From the NCBI GenBank assembly GCA_028023455.1, contig JAQFVV010012477.1, positions 2,165,501 to 2,229,500 of the forward strand: 64,000 bases of DNA, given 5' to 3'. The notes under the pieces were generated by a model. The model was not told the DNA's origin, ran no database searches, and was given only the letters and a program-made list of their open reading frames with translations. The translations under genes and the position numbers were made by a program. Below are positions 23,765 to 36,720 of the stretch, in pieces (within the stretch, counting starts at the first letter, position 1; every line of letters starts with the position of its first letter). Source of the stretch: Epiperipatus broadwayi. Its lineage: Eukaryota; Onychophora; Udeonychophora; Euonychophora; Peripatidae.

Positions 23765-23806
23765 GCTGACATTTCAGTACAATATCAAGTACCTTCCTCA
23801 GAGCGT
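23765..23806 (-). ncRNA. PLE-type hammerhead motif, left copy
   Basis: On the minus strand: CTGAGGA, a GGTAC/GTACT hairpin, GAAA, then TGTC and AGC. It is the mirror of 25624-25663, with T for C after GAAA. Minimal type-I hammerheads of this form are known from PLE ends. Confidence 0.6.
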
Positions 23807-24709
23807 CCTCTTTCTCAAATCATAAGAATGCACGTGAGATTTAAAACCGTTTTTATCGTTTTCTTTCTCCTCATATTTAAATTCTATTGGTTGAGAAGTT
23901 TTAAAATTTATTTTCTCTTCCAATAGCTTCTTCCAAATGTTGTTAATCTTCTTTAATTCACACCTTTCATTTATGCTCTTGGGCCTTTTAAAAATCTCTA
24001 TAGCTTCTCTTAGCAATCTCTGGTCATATTGTTCAATTTTTGCTAAAATATTTGTTTTTTCAAAATTGATATCATGATTTGTTAATTTTATATGAGAATA
24101 AATAGCTGATGAATTGGATTTTTCTCTCACTGCCAGAATGTGTTCTTCCTTTCTAATATTTATTCTACGATTAGTCTGTCCTATATATGTATGTGGACAG
24201 ACCCTACATGGAATTTCATATACACCATGACACTCCAAAGCAATTTTATCTTTAGGAAGTGGAAATATTTCACTAATTTTTTTTATAAGTAGTGTAAATT
24301 GTGTGAATATTATTATTTTTTAAAATGTTACCAATTCTATCAGTTACTCCTTTTATATATGGCAAAATTGTCTTAATTTTTGATGTATCAAAATCTTTTT
24401 TCTTTTGATATGTATAAGCCCTATTAATAATGTTGTAATTAAAACCGTTATGAAGAAGCATTTTATTAGTAGCAAAAAGGTCCCAGTGAAAATGGCTATC
24501 ATCAGAAAGTCTCTTTGTTCTATCCAATAATGTCTTTGCTACTGAAAATAGTTGTGCAGGATGGTGATGAGAGGAAAAATGCAGATATCTCCCAGTGTGT
24601 GTTGGTTTTTTATATATACCATGGGATAAAAAACCATCTTCCCTTTTTTCAACCAAAACATCTAAAAAAGGTAATTGATTATTATTTTCTATTTCCATGG
24701 TAAATTTAA
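23798..24709 (-). pseudogene. PLE 2 left copy: RT end and GIY-YIG endonuclease
   Basis: 24698-24273 encodes NNQLPFLDVLVEKREDG, then HGIYKKPTHTGRYLHFSSHH and AKTLLDRTKRLSDD, the typical PLE RT thumb/linker. A frame break near 24270 follows YKK. 24238-23798 continues with the endonuclease: GVYEIPCRVCPHTYIGQTNR, then IRKEEH and a NSSAIYSHIKLTNHDINFE segment. The catalytic Tyr, Gly, Arg and Glu/His positions are kept. It ends ...YDLRKRTL just before the hammerhead motif. One frameshift disables it. Confidence 0.9.
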
Positions 24710-24719
24710 TATTGTTTCA

Positions 24720-25546
24720 TTAAATTTACCATAGAAATAGAAAATAATAATCAATTACCTTTTTTAGATGGTTTGATTGAAAGAAGGGAAGATGGTTCTT
24801 TATCCCATGGTATATATAAAAAACCAGCACACACTGGGAGATATCTGCATTTTTCCTCTCATCACCATCCTGCACAACTATTTTCAGTAGCAAAGACATT
24901 ATTGGATAGAACAAAGAGACTTTCTGATGATAGCCATTTTCACCGGGACCTTTTTGCTACTAATAAAATGCTTCTTTATAATGGCTTTAATTACAACATT
25001 ATTAATAGAGCTTATACATATTAAAAGAAAAAAGATTTTGATACATCAAAATTTAAGACAATTTTGCCATATATAAAAGGAGTAACTGATAGAATTGGTA
25101 ACATTTTAAAAAATAATAATATTCACACAATTTACACTACTTATAAAAAAATTAGTGAAATATTTCCACTTCCTAAAGATAAAATTGCTTTGGAGTGTCA
25201 TGGTGTATATGAAATTCCATGTAGGGTCTGTCCACATACATATATAAGACAGACTAATCGTAGAATAAATATTAGAAAGGAAGAACACTTTCTGGCAGTG
25301 AGAGAAAAATCCAATTCATCAGCTATTTATTCTCATATAAAATTAACAAATCATGATATCAATTTTGAAAAAACAAATATTTTAGCAAAAATTGAACAAT
25401 ATGACCAGAGATTGCTAAGAGAAGCTATAGAGATTTTTAAAAGGCCCAAGAGCATAAATGAAAGGTGCGAATTAAAGAAGATTAACAACATTTGGAAGAA
25501 GCTATTGGAAAAGAAAATAAATTTTAAAACTTCTCAACCAATATAA
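24720..25546 (+). pseudogene. PLE 2 right copy: RT end and GIY-YIG endonuclease
   Basis: 24773-25024 and 25064-25546 mirror the left copy. The first frame ends at a TAA (25021-25023) where the left copy has Q. The second runs through the point where the left copy is frameshifted, so each copy is intact where the other is broken. The GIY-YIG motif reads HTYIRQT here instead of HTYIGQT, a loss of the conserved glycine. A stop at 25544-25546 shortens the C-terminus relative to the left copy. Confidence 0.9.
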
Positions 25547-25623
25547 TTTAAATATGAGGAGAAAGAAAACGATAAAAACGTTTTTAAATCTCACGTGCAT
25601 TCTTATGATTTGAGAAAGAGGAC

Positions 25624-25663
25624 GCTCTGAGGAAGGTACTTGATATTGTACTGAAACGTCAGC
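25624..25663 (+). ncRNA. PLE-type hammerhead motif, right copy
   Basis: GCT, core CTGAGGA, stem II GGTAC-TTGATATT-GTACT, GAAAC, cleavage triplet GTC, then AGC pairing with GCT. Stem III has no loop in the monomer, so cleavage would need a dimer, as described for minimal PLE hammerheads. Confidence 0.65.
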
Positions 25664-25729
25664 ATTTAGCTTTTTCACTACACGGAATATCCCGCAAATA
25701 GTAATAAAAATATGACATCTTTTATCCAT

Positions 25730-26490
25730 GAAAATATTGAATTAACATATATATATATATATTAATTTACAAGTGTCAAACTTTCTCTATCCATAATTTT
25801 AACATATTCCATTCAAGACAAATACAATAATGATCAACATTAATCATTTATTATACTAGAGATTAAGACTAGTCTAAAGGTAAACTTTAAAGTTTAGTTA
25901 AGATTATTTGTTTTTATGCAAATTTTGTAACCAATCAGACCAGCTACACATAAAGATTTGAGAAAAATAGTGCCACTCAAAAGTTTGTGTTATATAATAA
26001 CCTGTCTACTAATTACTATGTAAATTTGTATTTGGACTGGTGTAGATAATGATTGAGTTCTTTTAAAAAAAACTTTTAACAAATATATGAGATGTTGGAA
26101 AAAGAATACATATAATTATAAATAAAATGGCATCTCAAACTTCCAAACATAAAATTTTATGTATATTATAATGAACACTTTCCTGATTAAAAAAATAATT
26201 TAAAAACTTTTTGAGAAAATATTGTGTATTAATCATTGACATTGAAATTTTTTCTATAATCAGTAATTAATGAATTCTGTTTTAAGTGTTTAAAAAAGTC
26301 CCTATCCACAAACATAAATATATTATTTAAAGAAAAAGTCTGTCAACATACAATGAAATATTACTCATTTATATCAATGTTATGGTATCCTGAAAAAACC
26401 AACTTTATATAGGGAAGAGTTCTATATCTGTGAATAAAAACCTTTTAATAAATTTACAAATGGATTTTTTGGCAGCTAATCATATATATA
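25730..26490. other. AT-rich gene-free stretch
   Basis: An (AT)n run near 25747-25762 and nothing else recognised. Confidence 0.6.
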
Positions 26491-26617
26491 AATAGTTTTA
26501 GGTTAAACAATGTTAGTTTTGATTAATTCTCAATGTTTTGATGAAATAGCATCCACATTATCTAGTTACATTGTGAATTAATTAAAACTAACACATAGTT
26601 TAACCCCAAAACTATTT
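26491..26617. mobile_element. Palindromic MITE-like repeat
   Basis: 26491-26534 and 26567-26617 are complementary, including GGTTAAACAATGTTAG against CTAACACATAGTTTAACC. The loop is about 33 nt. No coding content. Confidence 0.65.
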
Positions 26618-26689
26618 AATTTACATCATATAACTATAAAAACATTAAACATATGTATATACAATATCAAATGAAATAAATATAATAAT

Positions 26690-27242
26690 CAAAATATTCT
26701 AAAATAAATACTAATAAATTCCATATGTCTGTATAAAATACATATAAAATCTTTGTTATAGCCAGCTTATGTCATTTTCTGCTATCTTGAGTAGGGAATC
26801 GACCATTAAAATTTAAATCTCATTATAGTCACATAATAATAAGTTCCCACATGAATGGCAAACTTTCCACAAATTATGAATAGTCACACAGTTGCATTGT
26901 TTATTAAACACATTGTCTGTAATATTTATAAAATATGGCTGTTTAATGTTTCTTTTCTTCAAGTCATTTTCCACATGTGAAACAAAAAACGTTATCAAAG
27001 CAGAAATTTCCATTACAAATGACTGCATGCTCTGCAGAAACAGATTTATAGCTATTCACAGAATCCCACAACTTATTATATAATAATTCATGCTTCCAAA
27101 TCTTTTTAATGCACATTTATTTTTCTGATATAACTATATCTACAATGACAAGATGGTGGAAAATGTCATAACCTGGTTATAGCAAAGATTTTATTAATAT
27201 TTTATATAGGCATATTGAATTTATTAGTATTTTCTCTAGAAT
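26690..27242. mobile_element. MITE-like element with ~105-bp inverted ends
   Basis: 26690-26797 pairs with about 27135-27242: AATACTAATAAATTC, AAAATCTTTG and TTATGTCATTTTC against their complements. The ~340-bp centre has two overlapping ORFs on opposite strands (26813-27028 minus, 26892-27083 plus) with no family resemblance. It is probably a non-autonomous DNA transposon. Confidence 0.7.
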
Positions 27243-30200
27243 ATATATATATAGTGTGACCTTACAAGAGGTACTGGAATCAAAGCCACTCAGATAGACC
27301 CATATTAGCTATGGATTTTCCACAGAGTATGAGTCCTCTTATAGACAACATAATATCTAATTATAATTACTAAAATATCAGATTCTTGTATCAACTTAAA
27401 TCTTATCTCAGGTTTTTTACTTTGTTTAAAAGTTAAAAATTTAGGTTCTTCTTCATCTCGGGTTCTAAATGTCTATATTCAGGGTTCACTGATAAAATTC
27501 ACTTGGCTCAAGAAAAATGATAATGGTAATATATTTTAAAATTCTTAAAAGGTAATAATGATAGAAACTACAAACATTTAACTTCTTCTTTTAGCTTTAT
27601 TGTAACTTAGATAAGCAGAAATACAATACACAATAATGAAGTATTTAACTATTTTAATTAACAAATGTCTAGCAGATAAAATATTTCTAAAATATCTCTG
27701 AATTGTTAAAGGTAAATATCTCATTTCTACCATCTATAAAATACCTAAAATTTCATATCTTTTAATATAAACTCTCAACAAGGACTAACATAGAATAATG
27801 CAGCATGTAGGAAGGGTATATTTTATGTTACCAGCTACATTATCCGTGCATTGAAATAAAACAAATATAATATTTATATTCTTGTAATGCAGATAAATAA
27901 ATAATAATCAAGACAGATAAATGGATTCTATGTAACGAATGTGATAATGTAATATTGGCAATAAAACAGACATATATGTGATTAATAGCAAAAATATTTA
28001 TTTACAGTATAAGATAATATTTATACAATAAAATACTTATTTTCATTAAGCATCATTTTAAATTTAATTTAACTACACAAAGTACTGATACACTTGTAAA
28101 TAAAATATCTCTTTCCATAAAACTTTCCTAAAGAATTTCAATAAATTTACCCATCATTACCTAAAAGTTCTTACATTTTTCTAATATGGTATTTTTTTCA
28201 ACATTATATACTCAGAGTATAATACTATGCATATGTGCCTATAGGCAGGCCACCAGTAGGATGTTATATACACTATAAAGTAAAAAAAAATTGAAACTCA
28301 GTGTGGAGATACACTTATAACAGATTTTATCACAACAACAAAATTATTATGCAAAATAATTACACTGTTATAATATTACTGACCCCTATGATGGGCCAGG
28401 AAATAAACATACTCAATATTCACAATATATTTTTAATTTAAATAATAGTACAGCTAATATTGTAACTATAAAGATAGACTTACCTTAAATATTTTAAGAT
28501 ACCAAAATACTCATTAACATTGAATTCCAGGCAAAATGGATGACAAAATTATATATAAAAAAAAGTGGAAATAGGCTTCTGGTAACTATATGCAGGCAGT
28601 GCTGATGAACAGGCAATCCATGCTCTCACTCATGGAGAGGCTGAATGCATATAAAAAAGCAATAAATTATCTACTTAATGTTACCTAAATTGATAGCTGA
28701 TTTCAGGCAGCATATCATTTACTAACCATACAAAGCATGAATTTGATAATAATGATAATAAATAATTATTCAACTCTCACATTCAAAGCTCTAACAACAC
28801 ATCTATTCAGTCTAACTATGTGTGTGCACTCACCATAATTACATAATCATAGTAACATTAAATTTTTATGCTATCTAATATTACATATACTGATTTACAA
28901 ATACTTTCATTCATACACATTTAAATCAAATATAAAAGACTGTTCTATCGCAGGTACAGTAATGCATTCATTAATCTGAAATAATAATTCTGAGAACTCA
29001 CAATAATAAGAATAAATAATCTTTAAATAAATTCCTTATATGCTAAATATTTTATTTTATCATTTCAGAGTAGGGATTAAAGTTTTTTTTTTTCATTTTT
29101 CAATGAAAATAATACTTTTTATTTAAGTTCATTTTGCTGTCTCCTTTATGAAAAATACTGCAAAATAGGCTTTCATTCTTGTAAATAGAAAATGCATGCA
29201 TCATAGTTAAAAGCAGGAATTCCTTTATAACAATATTCCAAAATGGAAACACAAATTTGAGAAGGAATGAGAAGAGAGAGGATATTAAGCAATAATGGTT
29301 CTTCTGTGAAATTCCCATATTATAAAGTTCTCAGATTTTTAATAATATCAAAGCATGACATAAGTTTATATCATTTCTTCTTTGTCAAGATAATATAATA
29401 TCCCTCAAAAAAATAAACAAAGTAGAAAATATTATAAATAACTAGATAGATTAGTTTGGGATGAATAATTATATCAATCAAATGATAACTTATTTTGATT
29501 AATAGAAAAACAGATGAATAAATTCTTCTCTTTAATGTATTGAAAAAATAATCTGTATGACTTTGTCTTTCCTTAAAATTCTATAAAACAATTTTAATTC
29601 TTTACAGTTCATTTTCTTTTAATGCTTTTAACATAAATTCATCATTATTATTCTTTTGATTTAGCATGAATATAATAATTTGTACACTTAATTCCAAATC
29701 AAATTATGAATAATTGTCTTTCATAAATTATTATTCACAAATTATTTATCTTTAGGTCAGAGTTTTATTAAAATGTAATAAAAAACTGCTTAATAGCTAT
29801 TCTTAATGTCAATAATGAATTAAAATAAATTTTTTTAAATGTTAAGGCAATTGTTACTAACCAACAGTATGAATTAATTAATGTTTTATAGTAAGGACCA
29901 AACAAAAATACACTTTCTAATGTTTTTCAAAGATAATTACACTTTCTAATGTTAGTCAGTTTCTAATAGCTTTACCATTTAAGAACGTTTTATAATCTTT
30001 ACAAAAATAAATTTAATTTATCATATCTTCCCATGATTTACTGTCCAATATATAGTTGAACACATACATTTAGATTAGTAATGCTGAGATAACTCTTAAC
30101 TTTTCTATTCAGTCATGAACCTTTCAATTGCTTATTTTGTTTAGATCCCATAGCTAATTTAAGTGGGACCAAAATGCTATTTACGGTTTTGGGACATAGC

Positions 30201-30405
30201 ATGTGCCATCTCTTGGTCAATTTTGATCACAATTTTTATTTTCAGCTTATTTGATAGGAAATTCAAAATTTAAAATTGTAGTTCTAAAACATCCGCATAT
30301 AGCATGATATTTTGGGGGGAAAAATCAATTTTCTTGCTGGCTATTGGTGCTAAGACCAGTCTCTTTTCTTTGATTGGATGCCTGCCAAATCTGGAAATTG
30401 TCTTG
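27243..30405. other. AT-rich gene-free stretch
   Basis: No recognisable coding or RNA gene on either strand. Confidence 0.55.
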
Positions 30406-31045
30406 TAGGCATTTCTAAATGACAAATTCAGAAACTAAACAAAGATATTCTACATGTTTGTAATTGATTTTGATGTAAATAATTATATTTATTATAATTT
30501 TTTACATTCAAAAATAAGATTTTACATTATTTTATCAAAATATAAAATCGAATTCCAAAATTTTTTAATATTATAAGAAAAATAAGCTCATGAATATAAT
30601 CATTTTTGAAAACAGTTGTTTATATCTAGCAACTCTAATTTGAATAATAGATGTTTCTAAATAAATCAAAATAAAATCTTTTATGCATTCACATTTTGAA
30701 GTAAATAATTATATCTATTGTAATTTTTTACATTAATAAATAAGATTTTACATTACTCTATCGAAATATAAAGTTTGATTCGAAAAATTTTAAATATTAC
30801 AAGAAAAATACGTTTGGAGAAATGATTGGTAATAAAAAAACAATTATCGTTACCAACCGTAATTAGGTGTTTCTAAATGACAAATTCAGAACTGAAAATA
30901 AAATGTAGTATGCTTTCATATTTTGAAGTAAATAATTATATCTATCGTAATTTTTTACATTCATAAATAAGACTTTACATTACTTCATCATAATATAAAG
31001 TTTGATTCGAAAAATTTTAAATATTACAAGAAAAATAAGTTGGGA
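30406..31045 (+). repeat. Three tandem copies of a ~215-245-bp unit
   Basis: Units begin at about 30406, 30650 and 30865. Each carries TTTCTAAAT, then GTAAATAATTATAT, TAATTTTTTACATT, AATAAGA(T/C)TTTACATTA and ATTACAAGAAAAATA-type blocks. Copies 2 and 3 are more alike than either is to copy 1. Confidence 0.8.
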
Positions 31046-34000
31046 ATGATAACTCTTCAGAAAAGTAAATTATTTTGACAGTAGAAACTGAATAATGACA
31101 TCACTGATTGTTTGAAATATAATTCTTTTGTTTTACCACTGGCTATTTTTTAAACATTTTTTCTTATATTTTTCTTCAGTTATTAACATTATTTTTAATT
31201 TTTCATTACATTTAACCAATTTGAATTTAAAATTATTCAATTTTTACAAGCTGAATTAAAAAAATTCTGTGTATTTTAGATTAAGATTTTAACAATAGAA
31301 ACAGACTGGAAATGAAACTGACAAATATTATTGTTCTCAGATTTAAGTAGTTGACCAATACAAAAATTAGACAAAGATTAATCCTGTTAAACTGATGAAA
31401 ATAAAATTAAAAGAATGTTCAGATAATACTCAAAATCAAATTAATTTATTAATTTCTAGTTTTTCCCTTTTATAACCCCCATGTGCTTGTGCAGACTTCT
31501 ATTTTATTATCTATTATATAACATAGTTCAAACAATCTTATTTACATATTTGAGCAGGACATTTAATATACTAGCATAATTTTAAAGTTTCTAATTATCT
31601 AGGACATTTATTTGTAAAATTTTCACCTTGAAATTATTAATTAAGATGTTAAAGAATAGATTTCTTAATACATTAAGTCTACACCGATAATGAACTTTAT
31701 AATAAATTTATTAATTTTAGTTAATTACTAAATGAACTCTATTTAATTCTAATAATATTATTTACTTAATTCAGACACTGTCTTAATTTGATAAACAAAA
31801 ACACTATTTAAACTCCTAATACTGTTATTACTTAATGTACCCTTTTTATAAAATATAACTTTAAATATTTTTTTTTAATCTTTCCAATTATTCAAGGCAC
31901 ATGTGCTCACACACACACAGATATAACCAATAATTTAAAAGCAATGAAGTTGAAATTTTTCCTATTAAAACTTATTTAAATTAAAACCTATCCCAACTAG
32001 TTATGTTTAAGTTCAATATATTTAATTTTTAACTTTAAACAACTCCTATAAAAAACAATATGTTATGATTAGCAAATAAAGATCCTAACATAAAAAATAA
32101 CTATATTTTATATTTGGAGGGATTTTTAAACAAACATTAAACAATATAATTAATATTTCACAAGCAACTAATAGTTAATATGCTGTGTAAATTGTTTTAA
32201 TCACTAAATTAAAACATTTAACTACTATTTTATAATTTAATAGCAATAAGGAAATTTATTTATCACAATCTAAAAAAAATATTTAAAATCATTACAGCAT
32301 ATATTTAAATCACACGGTCAAATGTATACATATTGTAACAGTAAATGAGAGGATTAAGTTGTAATGAGTTACTAATAAGCAAACATAAATTTATATTTCC
32401 AATTTACAAAATGGACAATCCAAATATTGCAATGGCAAAATGATGGTAAGTAGCCAACAAATGCATGACATAAACATCCTATATGTTGGGAAGTCAAATG
32501 TTCGAAAAGAAAATGGGTGTGTGGGAGCCCAAAGATGTAAAAAATATGAAATGCACAAATACATAGGCTTCGTTCATTGATGCAATTGGGAGACAAAAGG
32601 TATATTTTATTAACACCAAACTATATTTGAAATAAATAAATAAATAAATATTGCATCAGCAATGATAGTAAATTTAGTGAAACAAAATATAAATAAAATT
32701 TTCTATGTATTTCTTATATATTAAGGAAATATCTCTAAATGTATACATATCCTATGTAACACAGAATTTCCAAAGATGCCAAGGGTAAATATATATTCTA
32801 ATCAACCTTTAAAACAATCATATATTTAATAAAATGTTAGGTTAAAAATATAAAATAAATATGTTTATTAATGATTTATCTCTTTAATATGTGACCAATA
32901 CATTAATGATTAGTGATACAATCTTATTAAAAATGTGAAGACCAATTTAATTCATAAATTGGCTCAAGTTTTATTTACATAATTAAATTACAAGTTAGAA
33001 AAAAAAAAAGCTATTATTTTAAATATATATGTACTTTTTTTCTATACCCCCGGTCCTTTTTATATGCAATAACTTGTAGAATAAGGTAAACACTATATAC
33101 AGACTATTTTGTATCCAACATTTATCAATTATATTTAATTCTTTTGAAATAATAAAAGGTTGGATGTGTGAACTAAGTATCAAACCACTTAATATAAAAA
33201 TCAGTTTAGATAAATCAGGATTATGTTTTTTTAAGTTGGTGATCTAACTTAACTTGTTTTAGTTCTGCTAAATATAAATGTATTATTTTAAAACTAAGAC
33301 TTAAAAGTATTTTTGTAAATATAATATAAATTCCAACATATATTTTCTTAAATGACAATAATCGTATCAATTTCCTATTCAATTTTATTTTATTTATATT
33401 TAAATGGCTTAACTACAAAATCTTATTTATTTCTTTATCAATGTTTATGTTAAAAGAAATACTTCAACTCTCAAAATAATCTAAACTAAAAAAACATTCT
33501 TATATAGACATCTTAATATCTTACCCTATATACTCACTCCATCTTTGAAAGCACATTATGTAGAAATAAAGATAATACATTGCTAAAATATAAATTTAAT
33601 TTTATTCAAGCAGTTGAATTTAGTCTTCCATTTTTATATAGGTTAATACTTTCACTCACCCAAATATAGTGTATATCGTATGAATATATATATATTATTA
33701 AATAAATTATACCTGTTGTTTGCATTTACATGGCATGGAGAAAGGCTGAAAATATATTTCTCAAAAAATATAATAATAAATTGCATAAATTTAAAATTTA
33801 CACATTACTTTAAAAAAATACATCAATGACACAAAAATAATATAAATAAAGTTCCGAAGTTGATTTTGGAATTTCTTGTTTTCCGGCATTTAGTGATTAT
33901 AAACGTTCAAGGCATAATTATAATACATAAAAGTAAAGTTTTTTTTTTTTTTAATCTATTGTTCATATTGGTTGTTTACTATTAAGAAAATAAATCTGGT

Positions 34001-34084
34001 AAAAATCAGTTAACAGTTATCCATAGAATGCTTTTTAGGAATTTTATTACATATTAAGATTTTAAAATATTTTTTTAAAATAAT
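31046..34084. other. AT-rich gene-free stretch
   Basis: Short microsatellites only, for example (AAAT)n at 32630-32650. No gene recognised. Confidence 0.55.
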
Positions 34085-34119
34085 TAGTATATTCATCATC
34101 ACCATCATCGTAAAGCATT

Positions 34120-35500
34120 ATTAATCCATTGCAAAATGAAGGTCTTCTATGATCTCTACATCTTTTCTCCACATCATTCTTACACACTTTCTTATTTCAT
34201 CCATCCATCTCACATGTGGTCACTCTGAGAGTTTTATAATCTCTTAAAATCCAGTTTTTCAATTGACCATCTATTATCATCTCTTCTAACAATATGTCCA
34301 GCCATTCTACACTTGTCTTTTAGTCCTTTAAATGATGTCAGTAACACATGTGTGTTCTCTTCCTCATATATAGTATTTTTCATCTCTTCTAGTTACCCTA
34401 AAATGCATCTCATCATACTTCTTTGAGTAGTCTGAAGTCTTCATATTGCTCTTCTGTTAAGTGTCCAAGTGTCAGATCCATAGGTAAGAACTGGTAAAGT
34501 ACATTTATGAACAATCTCCCTTTTCAAACACATAATCATATTTCCTTTTAATATTATTTTTACCAAAAGCACTCAAATCAAGTTTAATTCTATGATTAAT
34601 TTTATCCATGGTATTAGTAGTTGTTAACTTCTAACTCCTTATTATAAATATTTATTTTCATTTTTGAAATATTCATTGAACAATACTTTAGATTTTTTAA
34701 TGTTTACCTTTAGCTCTACTTTCTTACTTTTATCTGATAACACTTGCAACATTTCCTGAAGCTCTGAAACATTATTTACATAAAACAATTACATCATCTG
34801 CAAAAGATAAATGATTTAAATAATATCCATTTATTTTTATTCTTTTAGTTTTGCATTTCCATTCACCAAATAAATTTTGCGCACATCTAGAGTCAGCTAA
34901 TCTTACACCTTTCTTTATGTTAATCTTCCTAATATCATTATGTAATCTAATTGTTGTTGTTGTTGGATCTTTATAAATATTCTTCAGAATATGACAATAG
35001 CCTGTGTCTATATCTTGTTGGTCAAATGTTTAACCACTGAAGAAATGCTCATAGAATCAAATGCCTTTTCATAGTCTATAAATTCAAAGCATAATGGCAA
35101 CTCAAATTTCATTGGTCCTTTCTATAACTTCTCGCAATACTTGGATACTATCATTTATACCAAAACTACTTTTGATTCCAGATTGTTCTTTTGGTTGTTT
35201 GATATACAAAGTTCTCTGTAGATGAGTTGCAATTATCTTGGTAAAAAAATTGTATAGAAGAGATTGATAGGCCTGTAATTTCTAATATCTTCTCTATGAT
35301 TTTTTTAAAATATTAATATTAATACTGCACTTTTCCAATCATCTGATACATCTTTATCAATTAGACATTTGGTATATAACTTTGACAAAAAATTCTATTT
35401 ATTATAATTTTATCATTACCCATAACCTTTCCCTTCTTCATAAATTTAATTGTATTTCATATCTTCATTTAAAATCATGGGCAATGCAGAAGATAATAAT
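34120..35500 (-). pseudogene. RTE reverse transcriptase and C-terminus remnant
   Basis: In broken minus-strand frames: KGKVMGNDKI-like fingers, GLSISSIQ-type residues, and FIDYEKAFDSM near 35085-35050 (RT motif A, FxDxxKAFD). Then come a thumb region and, near 34215-34120, MDEIRKCVRMMWRKDV. The latter matches the RTE tail seen again at 53970-54200. The catalytic FADD box is not clearly readable. Confidence 0.75.
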
Positions 35501-35557
35501 AGTTGTTGAAGTTATATGTTATTTATTAGTATACATTTCTTGATAGAAATCTTTTAC

Positions 35558-36151
35558 TTATATTATGATGTCACCTTTCTTCTTAGTAATAGTTCCACTT
35601 TTTTCTTTTTTGCAGATAAAAGTTTTTTTTTTACCAATACCAAAATGTTTTACACACTTGAGACTTTTATTCTCTTCGATTTTTTTTGCTAGTTCACAAT
35701 TATACTTTCTTATACCATTATCAACTCTTTTTTTGCATATTTTACAAAATTCAAAATATTCAATGCTTCTTAATGCATCATTTTTATAATTATTCACATT
35801 CCTTCTTTTCTTCATAAATTCTCTAGTCTCAGTAAAAATTTTATTGATCAATTGCTGATTTTTCCTACCAGCTATCTTTGTGGCAGATTTTAAAAGTTTA
35901 TCAGTTATTTTCTTATTAATTTCATTCAAATCTAAATGTTGTTCAAAATCTACTAATACTTGAAAACGATTTGCATGTTCTAATTGAAATTCATTAAAAT
36001 GTTTCTGAAGATTGGAAATATTAACTGTACATATTTCTGATTTCTCTAGTTTTGCATTAACACATATTTCACATCTTACTAATCGATGATCATTTGCTGT
36101 GTTGAATTTATTAAGAAAATTACAATCTTGAAAATATGTATTTTTTGCCAT
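35558..36151 (-). pseudogene. RTE linker ORF between endonuclease and RT
   Basis: A clean 197-codon frame. It starts in the endonuclease end (residues ~12-30, FNKFNTANDHRLVRCEI) and continues through a charged helical linker (LQKHFNEFQLEHANRF; INKKITDKLLKSATKI) to KKKTFICKKEKSGTITKKKGD, just before the RT. It is the only long open part of this LINE. The ATG at 36151 is internal to the original protein. Confidence 0.8.
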
Positions 36152-36720
36152 CTAAATATAATCCAATTCTGCTGTACTTCATTTGGATGCTTCCATGTTC
36201 ATTTCATTTTAACATTATTTTTAAAAAAAAAAAGAATTTATATAAAACTCCACAAATCTATGTCCTCCCTCATTTCTATAACAATAATCAAATTTACCTA
36301 CAACACATTCATCTTTCAATTGTTTACCAACTTAGCATTGAAGTCTACCATAGAGCCATTTTAAAATATAGTTTGGTCTAATCAAAAGCCTTTTGTATGC
36401 CCATATAAAATCTTCTACTAGTTCATCACTATGAGAACTTGTTGGTGCATAAACCTAAATTATCTACATTTGGTATTTGCTATTAAGTTGAATAAGTAAT
36501 CTTGCCACTTTGTCTGATAAACCATCAATCTCCACAATGTTGTTCTACTTTTTATTTAGAATAAATTATATTTCACTTGTACTTCCAATATCTCTGCTTT
36601 TGTAGTAGTGTACATGCCCAAATTTTAAATCAATCATTCTTCACCTTTTCTTCTATCTTCATGAAGTCAATAATGTTCTGTTTAATATGAGACAGTTCTT
36701 CCAATTTTGTAAACACATAA
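36050..36720 (-). pseudogene. RTE endonuclease remnant
   Basis: In shifting minus-strand frames, pieces matching the exonuclease/endonuclease domain can be read: a segment like SDKVARLLIQLNSKY, a V-APTSSHSDE-type stretch, and GNFDYCYRNEGGHRFVEF-like residues. Finally comes TANDHRLVRCEI (36096-36062), the conserved S/NDHR end of the domain. The domain normally nicks target DNA. Many stops. Confidence 0.7.

Larger units (their letters stand above)
23711..25719. mobile_element. 2-kb palindrome of two inverted Penelope-like copies
   Basis: The left arm (23711-24709) is the near-exact complement of the right arm (24720-25719), with a 10-nt centre. Each arm holds the 3' part of the same PLE: RT C-terminus, linker, GIY-YIG endonuclease and a 3' UTR with a hammerhead-type motif. 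The arms diverge by scattered substitutions. Two examples are TCATAACGG against TATAATGG and the codon change that removes a glycine of the endonuclease in the right arm. Confidence 0.93.
34085..36720 (-). mobile_element. RTE-type LINE, decayed, minus strand
   Basis: Minus-strand order: apurinic-type endonuclease (~36720-36060), linker ORF (36151-35558), reverse transcriptase (~35500-34700) and the RTE C-terminal segment (~34260-34120), which ends in a short GATGGTGATGATGAAT tail at 34085-34100. No 5' promoter region was identified. Stops occur throughout except in the linker ORF. Confidence 0.85.
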
